Shown here piece by piece: positions 38,767-50,743 of a DNA stretch of 64,000 nt. The number at the start of each line of letters is the position of its first letter. Position 1 is the stretch's first letter. Under the pieces are notes generated by a model. That model searched no databases. It was not told the DNA's origin and saw only the letters and a program-made list of their open reading frames with translations. A program made the position numbers and the translations under genes. The stretch is from Chytriomyces cf. hyalinus JEL632 (Eukaryota > Chytridiomycota > Chytridiomycetes > Chytridiales > Chytriomycetaceae): NCBI GenBank assembly GCA_025435555.1, contig JAIWWG010000022.1, forward strand, positions 62,001 through 126,000. The letters run 5' to 3'.

Positions 38767-41700
38767 ATGATGTCCGCTGGTCCGCCGGCACCGCCCCCGT
38801 CGCAGACTCCTGGAGGAAACAGTGAGCAGCTTGCAAAGGCGCTTCTTGATTACAAGAAGGGCTACTACGGGTGTGTCTCTGACGATTGAACGATTGAAAT
38901 GCTAATTCAGACTCGATGAACAGTTACTTTGAGGACAAGACCGATGGATGGATTATGGGCGTTGTGACGGCAGATGCAGCTATCTCTGAGGGGTCGCTTT
39001 CTGTCTCGTTCAGGATCGAAGGAGGCGAGGTTGGACCGATTCATGTTGTCTCCCGTAGTCTAATTCCCATGCGATCGCCGCTCCAGACTCGCGAGATTAA
39101 GGTCCCTGTGTCTGCGTTGGAAACTCTGCCGCCTCTCAAGAATCCGGATAACATGGTAACGTGCTTGGCATGAGATGCGTCCAAATAATTGTCTCTCTCA
39201 ACACTGATGCTGTTATTTTAGGATTACGTGGACGACCTTTCACAACTGTCATACCTTCATGAGTTAGCTATTCTCTCTCTCTTTGCGTCCTGTGTTGAAT
39301 CTGACGCTTTTTTGTTTCAAGACCTGCCGTCTTCTCCGCAATCAAAAACAGATTCCTGCACAAGATTGACCCCAAAATATACACCTACTCAGGAATGGCC
39401 TTGATTGCCATGAATCCATTCGCAAAGGTGGATATTTACTCTGAAGAGATCATGAAAGAATATGCAGGCGTCAGCAGGGAAGCGATGCAGCCGCACATCG
39501 TGAGTGCTTAAGTCAAACTCTTTTTACAATCCCGGACTAAGTGTTGATTCATTGCAGTATGGAATTGCCGAAGAATGTTACAGAGCTATGCTGACTGGCA
39601 AGGATCAGTCCGTGATTGTTTCGGGCGAGTCGGGTGCAGGGAAAACGCAGTCGACGAAATACATCATGCAGTATTTGGCAGTGGTTGATTCGCTGTCCAA
39701 GGCGCGATCAGAAGCGAAAATATTGAAAAGTGAGACGGAAGACGCTGTTCTTGCTTCCAACCCAATTCTTGAGGTTTGAAAGATATCCTCTTAAACATGC
39801 GTTCATCTCAATTGATTCTGTTTTAATTTGTCCGCAGTCATTCGGAAACGCAAAAACGACACGAAATGACAACTCGTCCCGATTCGGAAAGTTTGTGGAG
39901 CTTTTCTTTTCAGACCGCGACTCTCATTCTGTGCGCATTACTGGCGCAAAAATCCGAACATATCTGCTGGAGAGATCTCGTTTAATTTTCCAGCCAGAAT
40001 CAGGTCAGCATCACGTTCCCTCAGTAATTCGTCTAATTTCTTTGTTTTTCGATAAAGAGCGAAACTACCACATCTTTTACCAATTGTGCGCTGCTGCACC
40101 AGCCGCTGAAAAGAAAAGGCTCTCCCTTGACCGTTGGGAGTCATTTCATTAGTGAGTACTGGATGCTCTTCTTAAGCAAAGACAAGGCCAAGTGGCACTC
40201 AATCTTGCTGATGTACCTTGCACTGTCACTTAGTTTAAACCAAGGAAGGGCTGGAGTCGTCAAAACAATCAACGATATTCATGATTTCAAGGATACTCAA
40301 GATGCCCTCTCAACCGTTGGAATTCCAGTCGAATCCCAATGGTGAGAGAGCTCTGTTTTCATGGCATTACAACCTGGCCTGATACGTTCCACCAATATCA
40401 GGGATATCTTTAAGATATGCGCTGCTCTGTTGCATTTAGGAAATGTTAAAGTGAAACCCGCCGAAAAAGATGGATCGCTGGATAAATCAGAGTCTTCTAT
40501 CGCAAACGACGATTCAGCATTGGAAACTTTTACGACATTGCTCGGAATTACGAAGGCCGACTTCGTACAGTGTGTCACAAAGAAACAGACCACTATTCGA
40601 AATGATACCATGGTAACAAGTCTTTCGGTTGACCTGGCAAACGTGACCAGAGACTCCGTTACAAAAGCCATGTAAGTGGCGTCCTTTTGCATGCCACAAG
40701 CCGCTTGTTGAAATGACCGTTTCCGTCTTGTAGCTACACAAAACTGTTTGACTGGCTCGTCCGTATCATCAATCGTGATCTGAAACGCGAGTCTGTCCAC
40801 GGACAGAACTTTATTGGTGTGCTCGATATATACGGGTTTGTATTCGCAAATTCTGTCAGCCATACCAGTTTATATACTCACAACGAAAAATGAAGGTTTG
40901 AACATTTTGCCGTAAACTCGTTTGAGCAGTTTTGCATCAACTATGCGAACGAAAAGCTCCAGCAAGAATTTACGAAACATGTTTTTCGACTCGAGCAAGA
41001 AGAATATATCCGCGAAGGTCTCGAAAACTGGACCATGATCCAATTCAGCGACAACCAGCCATGTATCGATTTGATTGAAGGCAAGGTCGGCATCTTGTCC
41101 ATCCTGGACGATAAATCCAAAGTCCAAAATACCAAGGATGAAGAGTTCATTGACAGCATGAACAAAACTCTGGCGAATCCCACTCAAAAATACTACATCA
41201 AGGCGAAATTTGGAAACGATACGTTCACAGTCAAACATTATGCCGTCAACGTGACTTACACTGCAGCTGGTTTCATTGATAAAAACAAGGACAGTGTCAG
41301 CGACGAGATGAAGGATGTCTTGAGGGCAAGCACCAACTCATTCTTCAAGGAAATATTCTCACCTGATCAGTCTGCGACTGAGGAACCAGCGTATGCATCT
41401 TCAGACAAAACTCGAATGCGAAGATCGACGTTGAAGTCCAAAAGCACCTTGGGATCAATGTTCAAAAGCTCTTTGGAGGAGCTTATGGAAACGATTCGTG
41501 CCACTGAAGGACATGTTTGTGCTCGTTTATTTTGGCGCGGTTATTTCTTAGCTCACAATGTTATTTTTCTTGCCTCAGTATATTCGATGCATTAAACCCA
41601 ACATGGCCAAGACGGCGTTTGGTTTTGAGGGTCCTGCTGTGTTGGCGCAGTTAAAAGGTACACGAACTCCCCATGGATCTTCAGCTAAACTAACTTTGTC

Positions 41701-44376
41701 GTCTTCAGCGTGTGGTGTGCTGGAAACCATCAAAATCAGCAACGAAGGCTTCCCAAGCAAACTCACTTATGAAGAGTTTGCCGAAGGATATTACACTTTG
41801 ATAAACTCAGACTTTTGGGAGAGCAAAGATAAGCGCGATGTGTGCAAGCGGATTATTTCGCCGCTCATTGACTCGTCAAAGTATCGATTTGGTAAAACCA
41901 AAATCTTCTTCAAAAGTGGACAGGTTTGGGACATGCATGCGACTTGCTTTCTTTATTCCTTGAAATGTAAATAATTGGTTGTAGATTGCATTCTTTGACG
42001 CTAGGCGGCGCGAAAGGGTCATCTTCCTGATGAACTACGGCCAGAAGAATATCCGGCGCTTCCTTCAACGAACAAAGTACAAGGAAACTCTCCTAGCCAT
42101 CAGCGACATGCAGATGCATGCGCAGAGGTACATTGCTGAAAAGAAGCTCGCGAAACTGCGTCATGAAGCTGCCCTCCGCAAAGCCGAAGAAGAACGGAAA
42201 AGGCTGCTTGCCGAGCAAGAAGCCGCTCGCAAAAACGAATCCATCGTTCTTCTTCAGAGTTGTGTCCGTCGCCGAATCGCTTTCAGTGTCCGTCAAAAGC
42301 TCAAGCAAGAAGCCAAAAATGCGGAAAAGAATGCGGAACGATTCAAAGAAAAGGCGTCCAGCCTTGAAAATAAGGTTGTCTCACTTGCCGCAGAATCCGC
42401 AGCAAAGCAGACGGAAATTCAGGATTTGGCAACGAGAAATGTGTCTCTTTCCAACGATCTCGACACCGCGAAGTCTGCACTTAAGGCTGCCCAAGAGCGC
42501 ATTCAAATGCTGGAGTCGGAACTTGAGTCGGTGAAACGAGACACTCATGATCTGCATGCATCATCCGGCTATTTGAACGGGCGAATGTCTGTGTCCACCG
42601 AGTCTGGTGTTTACATGGCAAAATCTCCAAGCCGTGCAGGTCGTCATGGTCTCTCAAGGGCACCTTCGCTGAAAAGATCGAACAGCATTGTTTCAAAAGA
42701 ACATCAATCAGAACTCAAGGCTCTTCGAGCCGAAAATGATGCATTGAAGATGATGTTGGATGGAAATCGCGCGTCTACTGTGACAGCTGGTTCAAGTGGA
42801 ATGAAACGGGGGCCAACAATGACCCGTGGAAAGTCCATCTATTCTGGGGATATTATGGAACTTGCTGAGAGAGAAAGGCAAAAGAATGGAAACTCTGCGT
42901 CTTCCACGCAAGAGACAATTCAGCAGCGAACTACCAGCATTCCCGAGAATGCCAAGGCGCTTGTAAGACTCTTGCCCATTTCGTTGCAAATACCAAAACT
43001 AACAGCCATCAAATACACTCTCTGCGGTAAATCAGTCTCATCGAATCGAAGTACTCGGCCGTGAAATGTTCATCAATGATATCTGCGACGCTTTGATCAC
43101 CAAAGTGCAAATTCCTATGCGCATTGGTAACGACCCATTGTATAAACGAGATGTCCATTTCCCGTCGCACATTTTGGGATGTTTGTTCGCTGTCGAGATG
43201 GATCTTGGAATGGTTATTGAGTTATATGATTTCTGTGAAGGCGTCGTGGAGGGTAAGTTCCCCCATTTCGTTCACGATGCGGGTGACTATTTCTGACTGG
43301 CAGTTTCTTTATTCAGCCTTTCAGGAAAAAGCCAAAGTGGTAAGAACGTCATCGACGGCTGACGTTAAATTCTGTATTAATCGAACTTTTTAACCGTGAT
43401 ACCAGGATGGAAACAATCGTGCTATCATGTGTTTTCTGATTTCCAACGCTTGTGAGTTGCTCGGCATCGTGAGTGGCCTTCAAGAATCCGAGTCCAAAAA
43501 GCCAAATAATCGGGCAAATATGAACATTTTGTCAAAAATCCGAGCATCTGTCTACGGTTTATTGGACATTGACCTGCTATCAGCATTTTTGGCAAATGCC
43601 ATTAAAGAAGTGATTCCTCTTTCGGCGCCGGCGCTACTCGAAACTCAAGATTTGGCCGAATTTTACATTCCAGCTGCGCCGAAAACGACCTGGTTTGGAG
43701 CTGCGGAAGAATTCGCCAATGACGGTCTTGCCAAATTGAACATGTTCCTTGTGGATGTTGGAGTGACGCTTCGGAGCTACATGGTCGAAAACTCACTGTA
43801 CCAGCTCATTATGATGGAGATTCTTCGAACAGTCGGAATGACAAGTTTCAACGACCTTTTGCAACGCAAAAACTTCCTTTGCCCGAATCGTGCGATCCAA
43901 ATCGAAAATAATGTTAACACGGTGATAAGCTGGTATACCGCTGTTGGACTGGACGCGGCGCCATCGCTGACAATTCTGAAGGAGGCTTCGAAAATTGCAG
44001 TGCTTCAGAAAACCAGCGCCTCGGATATTCAGGCAGTTTACAGCGTAGTGAATCAGTTGAATGCTAACCAGGTTCAGCAATTGCTGACTGTTTGCTATAA
44101 CTCAAGTCCAGCACCTGACAATGTCGATATTCCGGTACGTGGGGACAAAAAGAAACTGTCTCCAGATGACGTGAGCTAAAATACCACTTTTAGATTTCGC
44201 TTGAATTCCGTGAGGTGGTTCGAAGTCATGCAACGGCATCAAAAACAGCCGATATTTTGGCGATTGGTCTGACGAAGCAGGACCAGCCGTTGACAGTTGG
44301 AAATGTCCACAGTCTTGACAAGTTTGTGCCGCCTTCTGTCATTCTACCGGAAGAGTATGTTCAGTTGCTCCAGTGA
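38767..44376 (+). CDS. Class-V-type myosin heavy chain with DIL domain and reduced IQ array
   Basis: 1527 aa in 18 exons: 38767-38870, 38924-39155, 39222-39262, 39322-39499, 39558-39773, 39838-40003, 40058-40151, 40234-40341, 40402-40671, 40734-40835, 40896-41514, 41579-41657, 41709-41923, 41985-42962, 43006-43252, 43317-43339, 43406-44134, 44194-44376. P-loop GESGAGKT about residue 208; switch [18 protein letters not shown]; lever segment [14 protein letters not shown]. The IQ array is degenerate: after [13 protein letters not shown] comes a charged helix ([20 protein letters not shown]) and one IQ-like [15 protein letters not shown]. Then a coiled coil, the conserved [19 protein letters not shown] motif, and a DIL domain from about residue 1154. 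The microexon intron seen in the paralogues is absent here (fused exon), and an extra intron splits FHY/LNQG at 40152-40233. Confidence 0.94.
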
Positions 44377-44689
44377 CAATGCTGCTGAAGCTCCGTGAAT
44401 GCGCTTTGTTTTTTTTCACTTCTGTTTCAAGCAATAAAAGAGGTTGCCATTTGCAAGCACGCGAAGGAATGTCGAGGTAACACGCCCCGATGAAGGATCT
44501 ACTCCTCACGTATGATTCCCAATTGTTGCACTGGCAAATCAGTGATTATGAAGCGATTCAGTTGGACCTGCGGACTCGTAGCTCCACGGATCAGGACTTT
44601 CGGATGTCATCAGCCGTGTTGCTGAATATGCCAAGCGCCTTGAAAACGAGTGTATAGTTTTATTATTCGCATCTGTCAAAGAATGCCCT
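44377..44689. other. Convergent intergenic region with polyadenylation signal
   Basis: 313 bp between the stops of the 38.8-kb myosin (plus) and the motorless DIL gene (minus). AATAAA at 44433-44438 follows the myosin stop by 57 bases and is the likely poly(A) signal. A 55-codon open frame (44490-44657) is present but has no domain, no intron and no homologue in the window, so I do not call it a gene. Confidence 0.6.
44433..44438 (+). terminator. Polyadenylation signal AATAAA of the 38.8-kb myosin
   Basis: Canonical hexamer 57 bases after the stop codon, in a short convergent spacer. Confidence 0.55.
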
Positions 44690-47439
44690 TCACACTAACA
44701 GTAATTTCAAATCCTCTGGCAAACTGAGAGATGCTGGAATCCGTAATTCCCATTGGTCGACTGGCTCCACCGTGATTTCAGCCTCGATTGGGTCATCCTC
44801 CTCGTTCATCTCTTTCGAATCAGGTCCCAAATTCTGATCAACAGCTCGATGTTTCATTTCAACGAGGAAAGCGGGAGACATCTTTTTGGAAAAATGAATA
44901 AAATAATGAGTCAAGAAACCTCGCGTGAAGAAATGAAACAAATCCCTTACCGCCAGACTTTCCTCTGCATCCCAGCTACAACAATGATCCAGCAAATAAA
45001 GCATGTCTTTGATGCCAACCTTTTTTGTACAATTCAACAGCAAGTCCAAATCCTCTGGCACAGTTTTCTTTTGCATCAGCACAGCCTCAACAACTTGCTT
45101 CAACAAAGCTACCATACTTCCAGCTTGGTTCATACCCACAGCAATATACCAGCCCACGATGGTATCCAAATTCGCGTTCACTTTCCTTGCAACTGTGGGT
45201 GTCAAGAATCCTCGTTTCAGTTCCATCAACGAGTTGAATCCACTCAACCCAACGCTGCGCAACATGTTCAAAAGAACGCGTTCTCGAAACTCTTTCGGAA
45301 CATGGCAGTTTTTCAGCACTCGCCCCACGTCGCTCATCATACTGTTCAACTGAAGCAGACCATTCGAGGTCGCACCACCACTGGCACCTCCCAACCCGAA
45401 AATCGCCGTCATTGTAAACCGATACCCTCCTTTCGAACCGGGAAATTCCACACCATGTAAAACAGACGCATGCGCAATCTCTGACATGTCGTGATCCAAA
45501 TCTTCAAACAAATTTGGAAGCAGGTGGTCTTCGAGGCATACATACATGCGATCCATTATACGAGCGAGAATAGCAAGTTGTGAAGTGCGAACGTCGTGTT
45601 TGAGGGTTTGTTGTTGGCGTCTGCGGAGGGATTCAAGGATGCAAATGAGTTGGTGGATGTTGGAGATCCAAAAGATGAGGCTGGGTAGGTTTTTACGGGT
45701 TGGCGCGGTTTGCATTGCTTTTTTTTTTTTTTTTTGTTGAAAATTGGGATTGTCAAGTGGTTGCTAGTTTGTCTTTTCAGGGCGTTAGTTACCGTTGATT
45801 GCAAACAGCGAAAATTCGTTGAGTTCAACGAGAAGGTCGTTTGCCAGCATGTACGCGCACACAGTGCCGATCGCGTGCGATGGGAACAGAATCTCACGTT
45901 GTTCAATTGCATCCCCAGTCACATCCGGAATAACAAAGTTGGATACAACCAAGCTGCAGAATCTTTCTTTAAAGTCCGGGGCCCTGGCAATATCTATTCG
46001 TCTCATTTCCTACGGGGAAAAAAAAAAGTGCATTTTTAGTAAGTTTTGACAAAAAGAGTGGGTTTCCAAACCAAGGTCACGAATAGAGGCTGCATGCTCG
46101 TTGTCCGAACCGGAGCATCAAACTTTACAGGCTTTCGTGCCATTGATATTTTTCGCGCTAATCCGGCGTTTGAAAGGGTATTTGAATCTTCCGCGTTGCT
46201 TTTAGCCATTGCACGGTGCGATTTGGATTTGGCCATTTTCACAAGCAACGCTTCTTGGTCAAAGGAAAGTGGATGTGTCGAGCGAGTTGGTGAGTCTTTC
46301 GGGGTTGGCACTCCAGGATTGAATAAAGGTATCGAGGCTTTCATGGTGGAGAGTTCCGTTTCGAGGGTTGTTATTTTCAGCTGGTTCTCCTTTAGCCGAC
46401 GCTCGTATTCTTCCTTGATTGGGATGATACGATCCTTGTTTGGTGATTCCGTCTGCTTTGCAAGTTCCGCTTTCAAGGCGCGTAGATTGTTTTGAAGACG
46501 CGCAATTAATGAATCGCGTTCGTTTAAAGTCTTGTAATGATCGGATTTGACTTTAGCTTCGGCTTTCAAAATTGCAAGCTTCAATTGGGAATCAGGTGAC
46601 GAGATGGATTGAGAGCTGCTTTGGTTCTGAAGCTGAATAATAGTATTGTTGAGTTGTTGGATTTGCAAGTCCTGTTGAGACTTGAGATGCTGAATGATGG
46701 AATCGTTGTCTCTTTGGCTCAAGTCAAGCTGCTTGGCAGCCATTCGATCTTGTTCCCTGAGGCGGGTACAGTCGTGTAACTGTTTACTCAGATCCTGTAT
46801 CTGCGATTCCTTCAAAGCCAGAGCAATTTCCCTCGCCTCCAGTTTAGCCGTGACGGTTTTAACTTCCATTGCAGCAGCGTTCAAACTTCTTGTCGCTGCA
46901 TCACAGGCCGCTGTTTTCACGCGGACATGGCCTTCGAGGATGCTGCATCGCTCATTGGCAAGCGCAAATCGCGTGTCGAGATCCTCGAGAGCAGCCTTCA
47001 ACTCGCTATTTGCTGCATTGAACACGGGTAATTGATATAATAGGGATTGTAGATGAAGAAGTTCGTTTGTTGTTCGACCGAGCATGTCTCGCGTGGCAGC
47101 GTGCGCGAACTGGGACTGCGGGGTTTTGGGTTTTATGAATGTGATCATCCCCCTTCGTTTCAAGAAATAGCATGATTTTTGCACGTTTACCTTCTCAAGC
47201 TCGTTTTCAAGAGTTTCGATCGTCAGTTGCTGGTTCTTGAGGATGGCTTCCTTTGCACTCAGATCCTCCTGCAATTGCTTCGCTCTGCCCAGCCCAAACA
47301 GACCCACACTACTGTTGCTGCTGCTGCTGCTGCTCTCTTCCCTCCCGCCCTTCTGCATGCTATGTCGAGAGCCCGAGAATGCGGTGGCCTTCATAAAAAG
47401 AAGTGTTGTTTTTTTTTTTTTTGGACGTGTGTTGTCCAT
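44690..47439 (-). CDS. Motorless myosin-V tail-like protein: coiled coil plus DIL domain
   Basis: Exons (minus) 47191-47439, 46081-47115, 45793-46009, 44951-45717, 44690-44881 give 819 aa. The ATG at 47439 starts a basic N-terminus (MDNTRPKKKK), a poly-Ser run, then a long coiled coil (about residues 60-350). The last about 380 residues are a DIL domain: FKERFCSLVVSNFVIPD, ILFPSHAIGTVCAYML, SLIFWISNIHQLICILESL, LLNMLRSVGLSGFNSLM and KVNANLDTIVGWYIAVGM, each aligning to the tails of the two full-length myosins. The splice between the first two DIL exons is also at the paralogous place (about ING/AMQ). There is no P-loop, switch or IQ sequence anywhere upstream. Introns 47116-47190 and 44882-44950 are multiples of three and stop-free, so retention would keep the frame. 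Confidence 0.88.
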
Positions 47440-47763
47440 GTTCAAAAAGGTGTTGAACACTTTGAATCACTTCAAACTTGTGTCAGCCGTCGTGCTGAGC
47501 ATTAATGAGTTATGTATATAAGATCCTGCTCGAGTATGTGAATGGGATCATCAGTTATGGCTGTCAAGGAGAAACCTTGCCCAACTGTACACTCCTCTTC
47601 CCAATGTAATTCTCCTCTCCGGATCACCCAAACGAGCCAGAACCCCCTCAATAGTAAATCCAGAACGTGCTCGAAGAGATGAACTTTCACAAGAATAGAT
47701 CCCAAGTGTTGGTGATGTGGGCCGCGAGTAAACACCCCAAAAGAAAAGAAACGCAAAAAAAAT
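47440..47763. other. Divergent promoter region
   Basis: 324 bp between the starts of the motorless DIL gene (minus) and the F-box gene (plus). No recognised elements beyond general A-rich stretches just before the F-box start. Confidence 0.5.
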
Positions 47764-48878
47764 ATGGACAAACTTCCCAACAAGCCGCTCCAACAGATAC
47801 TGCAATACCTCTCATCCACAGACGCCCTCCATCTCGCATGCACATCTGTGCGGGTTCTTGCGCGGGTGCGGGGCCTTGAGACGGTTGGGCCTTTCCGTCA
47901 AGAACACAATGCGACACTGGCGATACAGAGGAAGGCTGTTGGCGTGACCCGAGTGATGAAGGATACCCTGGACACACATGCGATGCTGAGGTTGGGTCTG
48001 TGTTGTGCCGTGTGCGGGGATATATGTGTTGACGACTTGGAGAAGGTTCTGGTAAAGTATCCGTTTTTCCTTCTCTCTAGCCTGCCCCTGCACACAGTCC
48101 ATGAAACAATTCCGCTCACTAAGTCTGTTCAATTTGAAATATGATGCGTTTGCTTGCAAAAAAAAAACAGAAACACGCGTATTCCGATATAGCACACGGA
48201 AGGTCATACAATCGACCAGCATCAGTAACACAATGGCAATGTCCCCTCCAATGCAACAGCACCTCTTCAATTCTGTGCTCACAGCTATGCGGTGCCCCTT
48301 CAACATCTCTCGTCGCATGTGTAGACCACGCGCAATGCACAGACACGGGGTCACACGGCTGCGTTTTCTGCTTTGAATCGAACGGTGCTGCAATGGAAGG
48401 TGACGGCGGTGTATGGGAATGCATGGCTGGGTTGGACAGCGATGGGGGTGGCAGTGGGAGTGATGAAGATGCTTTGGAGGATAGCGATGCGGAAGGGGAC
48501 GTGTTTGGGGAATCGTGGGGTGTGGCAGGAAAGAAGGCGGGGGGTTCGTCATCGTCATCGTCGTTTTTGAGCGGGCTGGGTGTACCGTCATTTGCAACCA
48601 TTAATTCAAAGCGGAGGAAACTTGCTTCACAGAATAGCGACGATGTGGATGCAAATGCCGTGTCTGCTGTAGAGAGAAAGCGCCGGGAACGCGAGCAGGA
48701 AACGAAATGGTGGGGTGCAGCAGCCAAAAAGTGTCGAGCACGAGAGAGTGACAAGTATGAATGCATCTGTGGAGAGTGTGATTTATTCAAAGAGGCGCTT
48801 GGCAGCGAAGACAAGGAAGAGGAGGAACTGGGGGTCGATGATGAAACTGCAGATGGGAACCAGCATGACGAGTCATAG
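47764..48878 (+). CDS. F-box-like protein with Cys-rich segment and acidic tail
   Basis: Exons 47764-48051 and 48171-48878 join in phase 0 to 331 aa. The first 40 residues fit an F-box (MDKLPNKPLQQILQYLSS, then a Leu/Ala-rich helix with LHLACTSVRVLARVR), which would bind Skp1 in an SCF ubiquitin ligase. A cysteine cluster follows: CAVCGDICVDD in exon 1, then CPLQC, CSQLCG, CVDHAQC and CVFC in exon 2, possibly zinc-binding and reassembled by the splice. The C-terminal half is Gly/Ser/Asp-rich with a basic KRKRREREQE helix and another CICGEC. No substrate-binding repeats (WD40, LRR) are seen, so the target is unknown. Confidence 0.68.
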
Positions 48879-49330
48879 CAAGTGAGTGCAGGGATGAATA
48901 AAGAATCCCCTCTTCCAAGAGAGTGTGTGTGTGTGTGTTTTTGAATGTGCTGCTGCTGGTGTTCCAGTGAGAGTCAGCTGACAGTCCCTTTTATGTTTCT
49001 CTTTTTACGGGCGGGCATGTCCCAGTTTATTCAAGTTAAAATAAACTCTGCACTTTGCATGCATCAATTTGTGAAGCAAATAGACCTTGTGCGTCCCATA
49101 TGCATCGATACAAGTCGACAAAATTATATAAAGAAAATAACGATGCTCGTCGATGGAAAAAAGAAAATATTTGCCCCATGCAGAGTGAGCAAATAACAGA
49201 ATGTAAAAAATAAAAATATTTAAAAAAACATTGCATCCAAAAAACAAATAAAATATATTTTAAATCCAAGAAAAGAGAAGAGTAATATTATTTAATCAAA
49301 GTAATTTAATCAGTCACTGCCCAAGTGAAG
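48879..49330. other. Convergent intergenic region, A/T-rich with GT repeat
   Basis: 452 bp between the stops of the F-box gene and the HAD phosphatase. Contains an AATAAA at 48897-48902 just after the F-box stop, a (GT)n run at 48923-48938 and a strongly A/T-rich part (about 49195-49310). No coding signal. Confidence 0.55.
48923..48938. repeat. (GT)n microsatellite
   Basis: Eight GT units in the 3' flank of the F-box gene. Confidence 0.9.
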
Positions 49331-49867
49331 TCAAAGTGCTTGTGACACGTGGGTAATCAACTCGCCCGCATCGCGCCACCAAAGCAGCGGTGCTTGCAAC
49401 TCATGCACACGCTGCGGCTCACGCTCAATCAGGAGGCTCTCGAGAGAATGTCCCAACCGTCCCAACGCAACATCACGAGGTCCCAGTTTACTCATTCCAC
49501 AAAAGTCACGCTCTCCATCCCCAACAAACAGGACACGATCGTATTGAGTCTTGTACTGCCCAACTTCAAAGCCTTTGCACAGGTTCACGGGACATGTGCT
49601 TGTACATCCGTGCGGAGTTGTTGAATTGGTTCGTGGAGCCACGTGGAGACGGCCATCGGTGGTCCAGGATGCGGGATTGCTTGCAGTGTCTGAGATGAAG
49701 TGCGTTGCGTTTTGGGAGGCAAAAAACTCGGTAATGAAAACAGTGTTTGCATCGGATACGACGGCAATGTCTCCGCCGCGTTCTTTGACGAGTGCAAATA
49801 ATTGAAGCATGTCCGGATTCTGTTCATCCCATCATTCATCATCCATCATCCCATTGAGAAATATGCG

Positions 49868-49903
<36 letters not shown>

Positions 49904-50161
49904 ATAAAAACTCACAAAAGCAAATGTGCGCATTGCACGGATGATGGCATCTTTAGAGACTCCGGCTGCGTACAACTTTGCAAATAACATGTCATTCAGT
50001 TCGTTCCAGGGCATGTCCCAGAATGCATCAATTGTTGCGCTCTCAGCAGGAGCCAGCTGCTCCATCATGTGGCTCGTGCTGTCGCAATCAATCAGCGTGT
50101 TGTCAAAGTCGAGAGCCACGAGGAACTTGTGTTGCTGCTGTTGCTGCTGCTGCTGGGTCAT
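49331..50161 (-). CDS. HAD-superfamily phosphatase of the PHOSPHO1/2 type
   Basis: Exons 49916-50161 and 49331-49819 (minus) give 244 aa, the usual size of this family. The nucleophile motif is DFDNTLIDCDS at about residues 18-28. Motif II is VVSDANTVFITE, and motif IV is GDGERDFCGMSKLGPRDVA, all in the order typical of PHOSPHO1 (phosphoethanolamine/phosphocholine phosphatase) and PHOSPHO2 (pyridoxal-5-phosphate phosphatase). CPVNLCKG also fits the family's conserved Cys segment. The true substrate cannot be told from sequence. The N-terminus has eight Gln after Met-Thr, coded by CAG/CAA. The intron carries a 30-base homopolymer. Confidence 0.88.
49872..49901. repeat. Poly(A)/poly(T) homopolymer of 30 bases inside the phosphatase intron
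   Basis: Unbroken run of A on the plus strand, read as poly(T) in the transcript's intron, where it can act as polypyrimidine tract. Confidence 0.95.
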
Positions 50162-50310
50162 TGCGCTCTGTTTAGATGTTTTCGATTTGAAATACTTTTA
50201 GAACAAATGAAGCTCTCTCTGGTGCAACGCCGATGCAATGAGTTTGTCGTGCGTGTTCTCCGAGAGTGTGTAATGCTGCTGCTACTGCTGTGATGCATGT
50301 CCATGTCTCT

Positions 50311-50311
50311 C

Positions 50312-50365
<54 letters not shown>

Positions 50366-50373
50366 CTGTCTGT
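50311..50373. repeat. (TCTG)n tetranucleotide microsatellite
   Basis: About 15 units of CTGT on the plus strand, almost perfect, ending in one interrupted unit. Confidence 0.95.
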
Positions 50374-50696
50374 ACTTTTGATGATGTGAGCACACCAACG
50401 CACGCAGACGGATGAATGAATGAATAGCGGATGAGAGTGAGCAAGTGACGCTGGTATATCCCATTCAAACCCGCATGAATGCACCCCCCCACGAGTGAGG
50501 AGCAATGTGTGAGAGAGGGTGTGAGACAGAAGTGGCCAACTAACTCATTAGGGTTGATTGATTGATTAAAAAAGAAAAAAGTTTTTTTGAAAGAGGGGCT
50601 TGTGTCTGTCTGTATGTCCTCTGTGTTTGTTTTTTCACAAGTGAATGATATTTTGATGCATGCATGCATACATGCAGACTGTATTTATTTTACTGC

Positions 50697-50699
50697 ACG

Positions 50700-50743
<44 letters not shown>

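Noticed and set aside
44490-44657. 55-codon open frame between the third myosin and the DIL gene
   Set aside because: Too short to support without domain, paralogue or expression; sits in a convergent 3' spacer.
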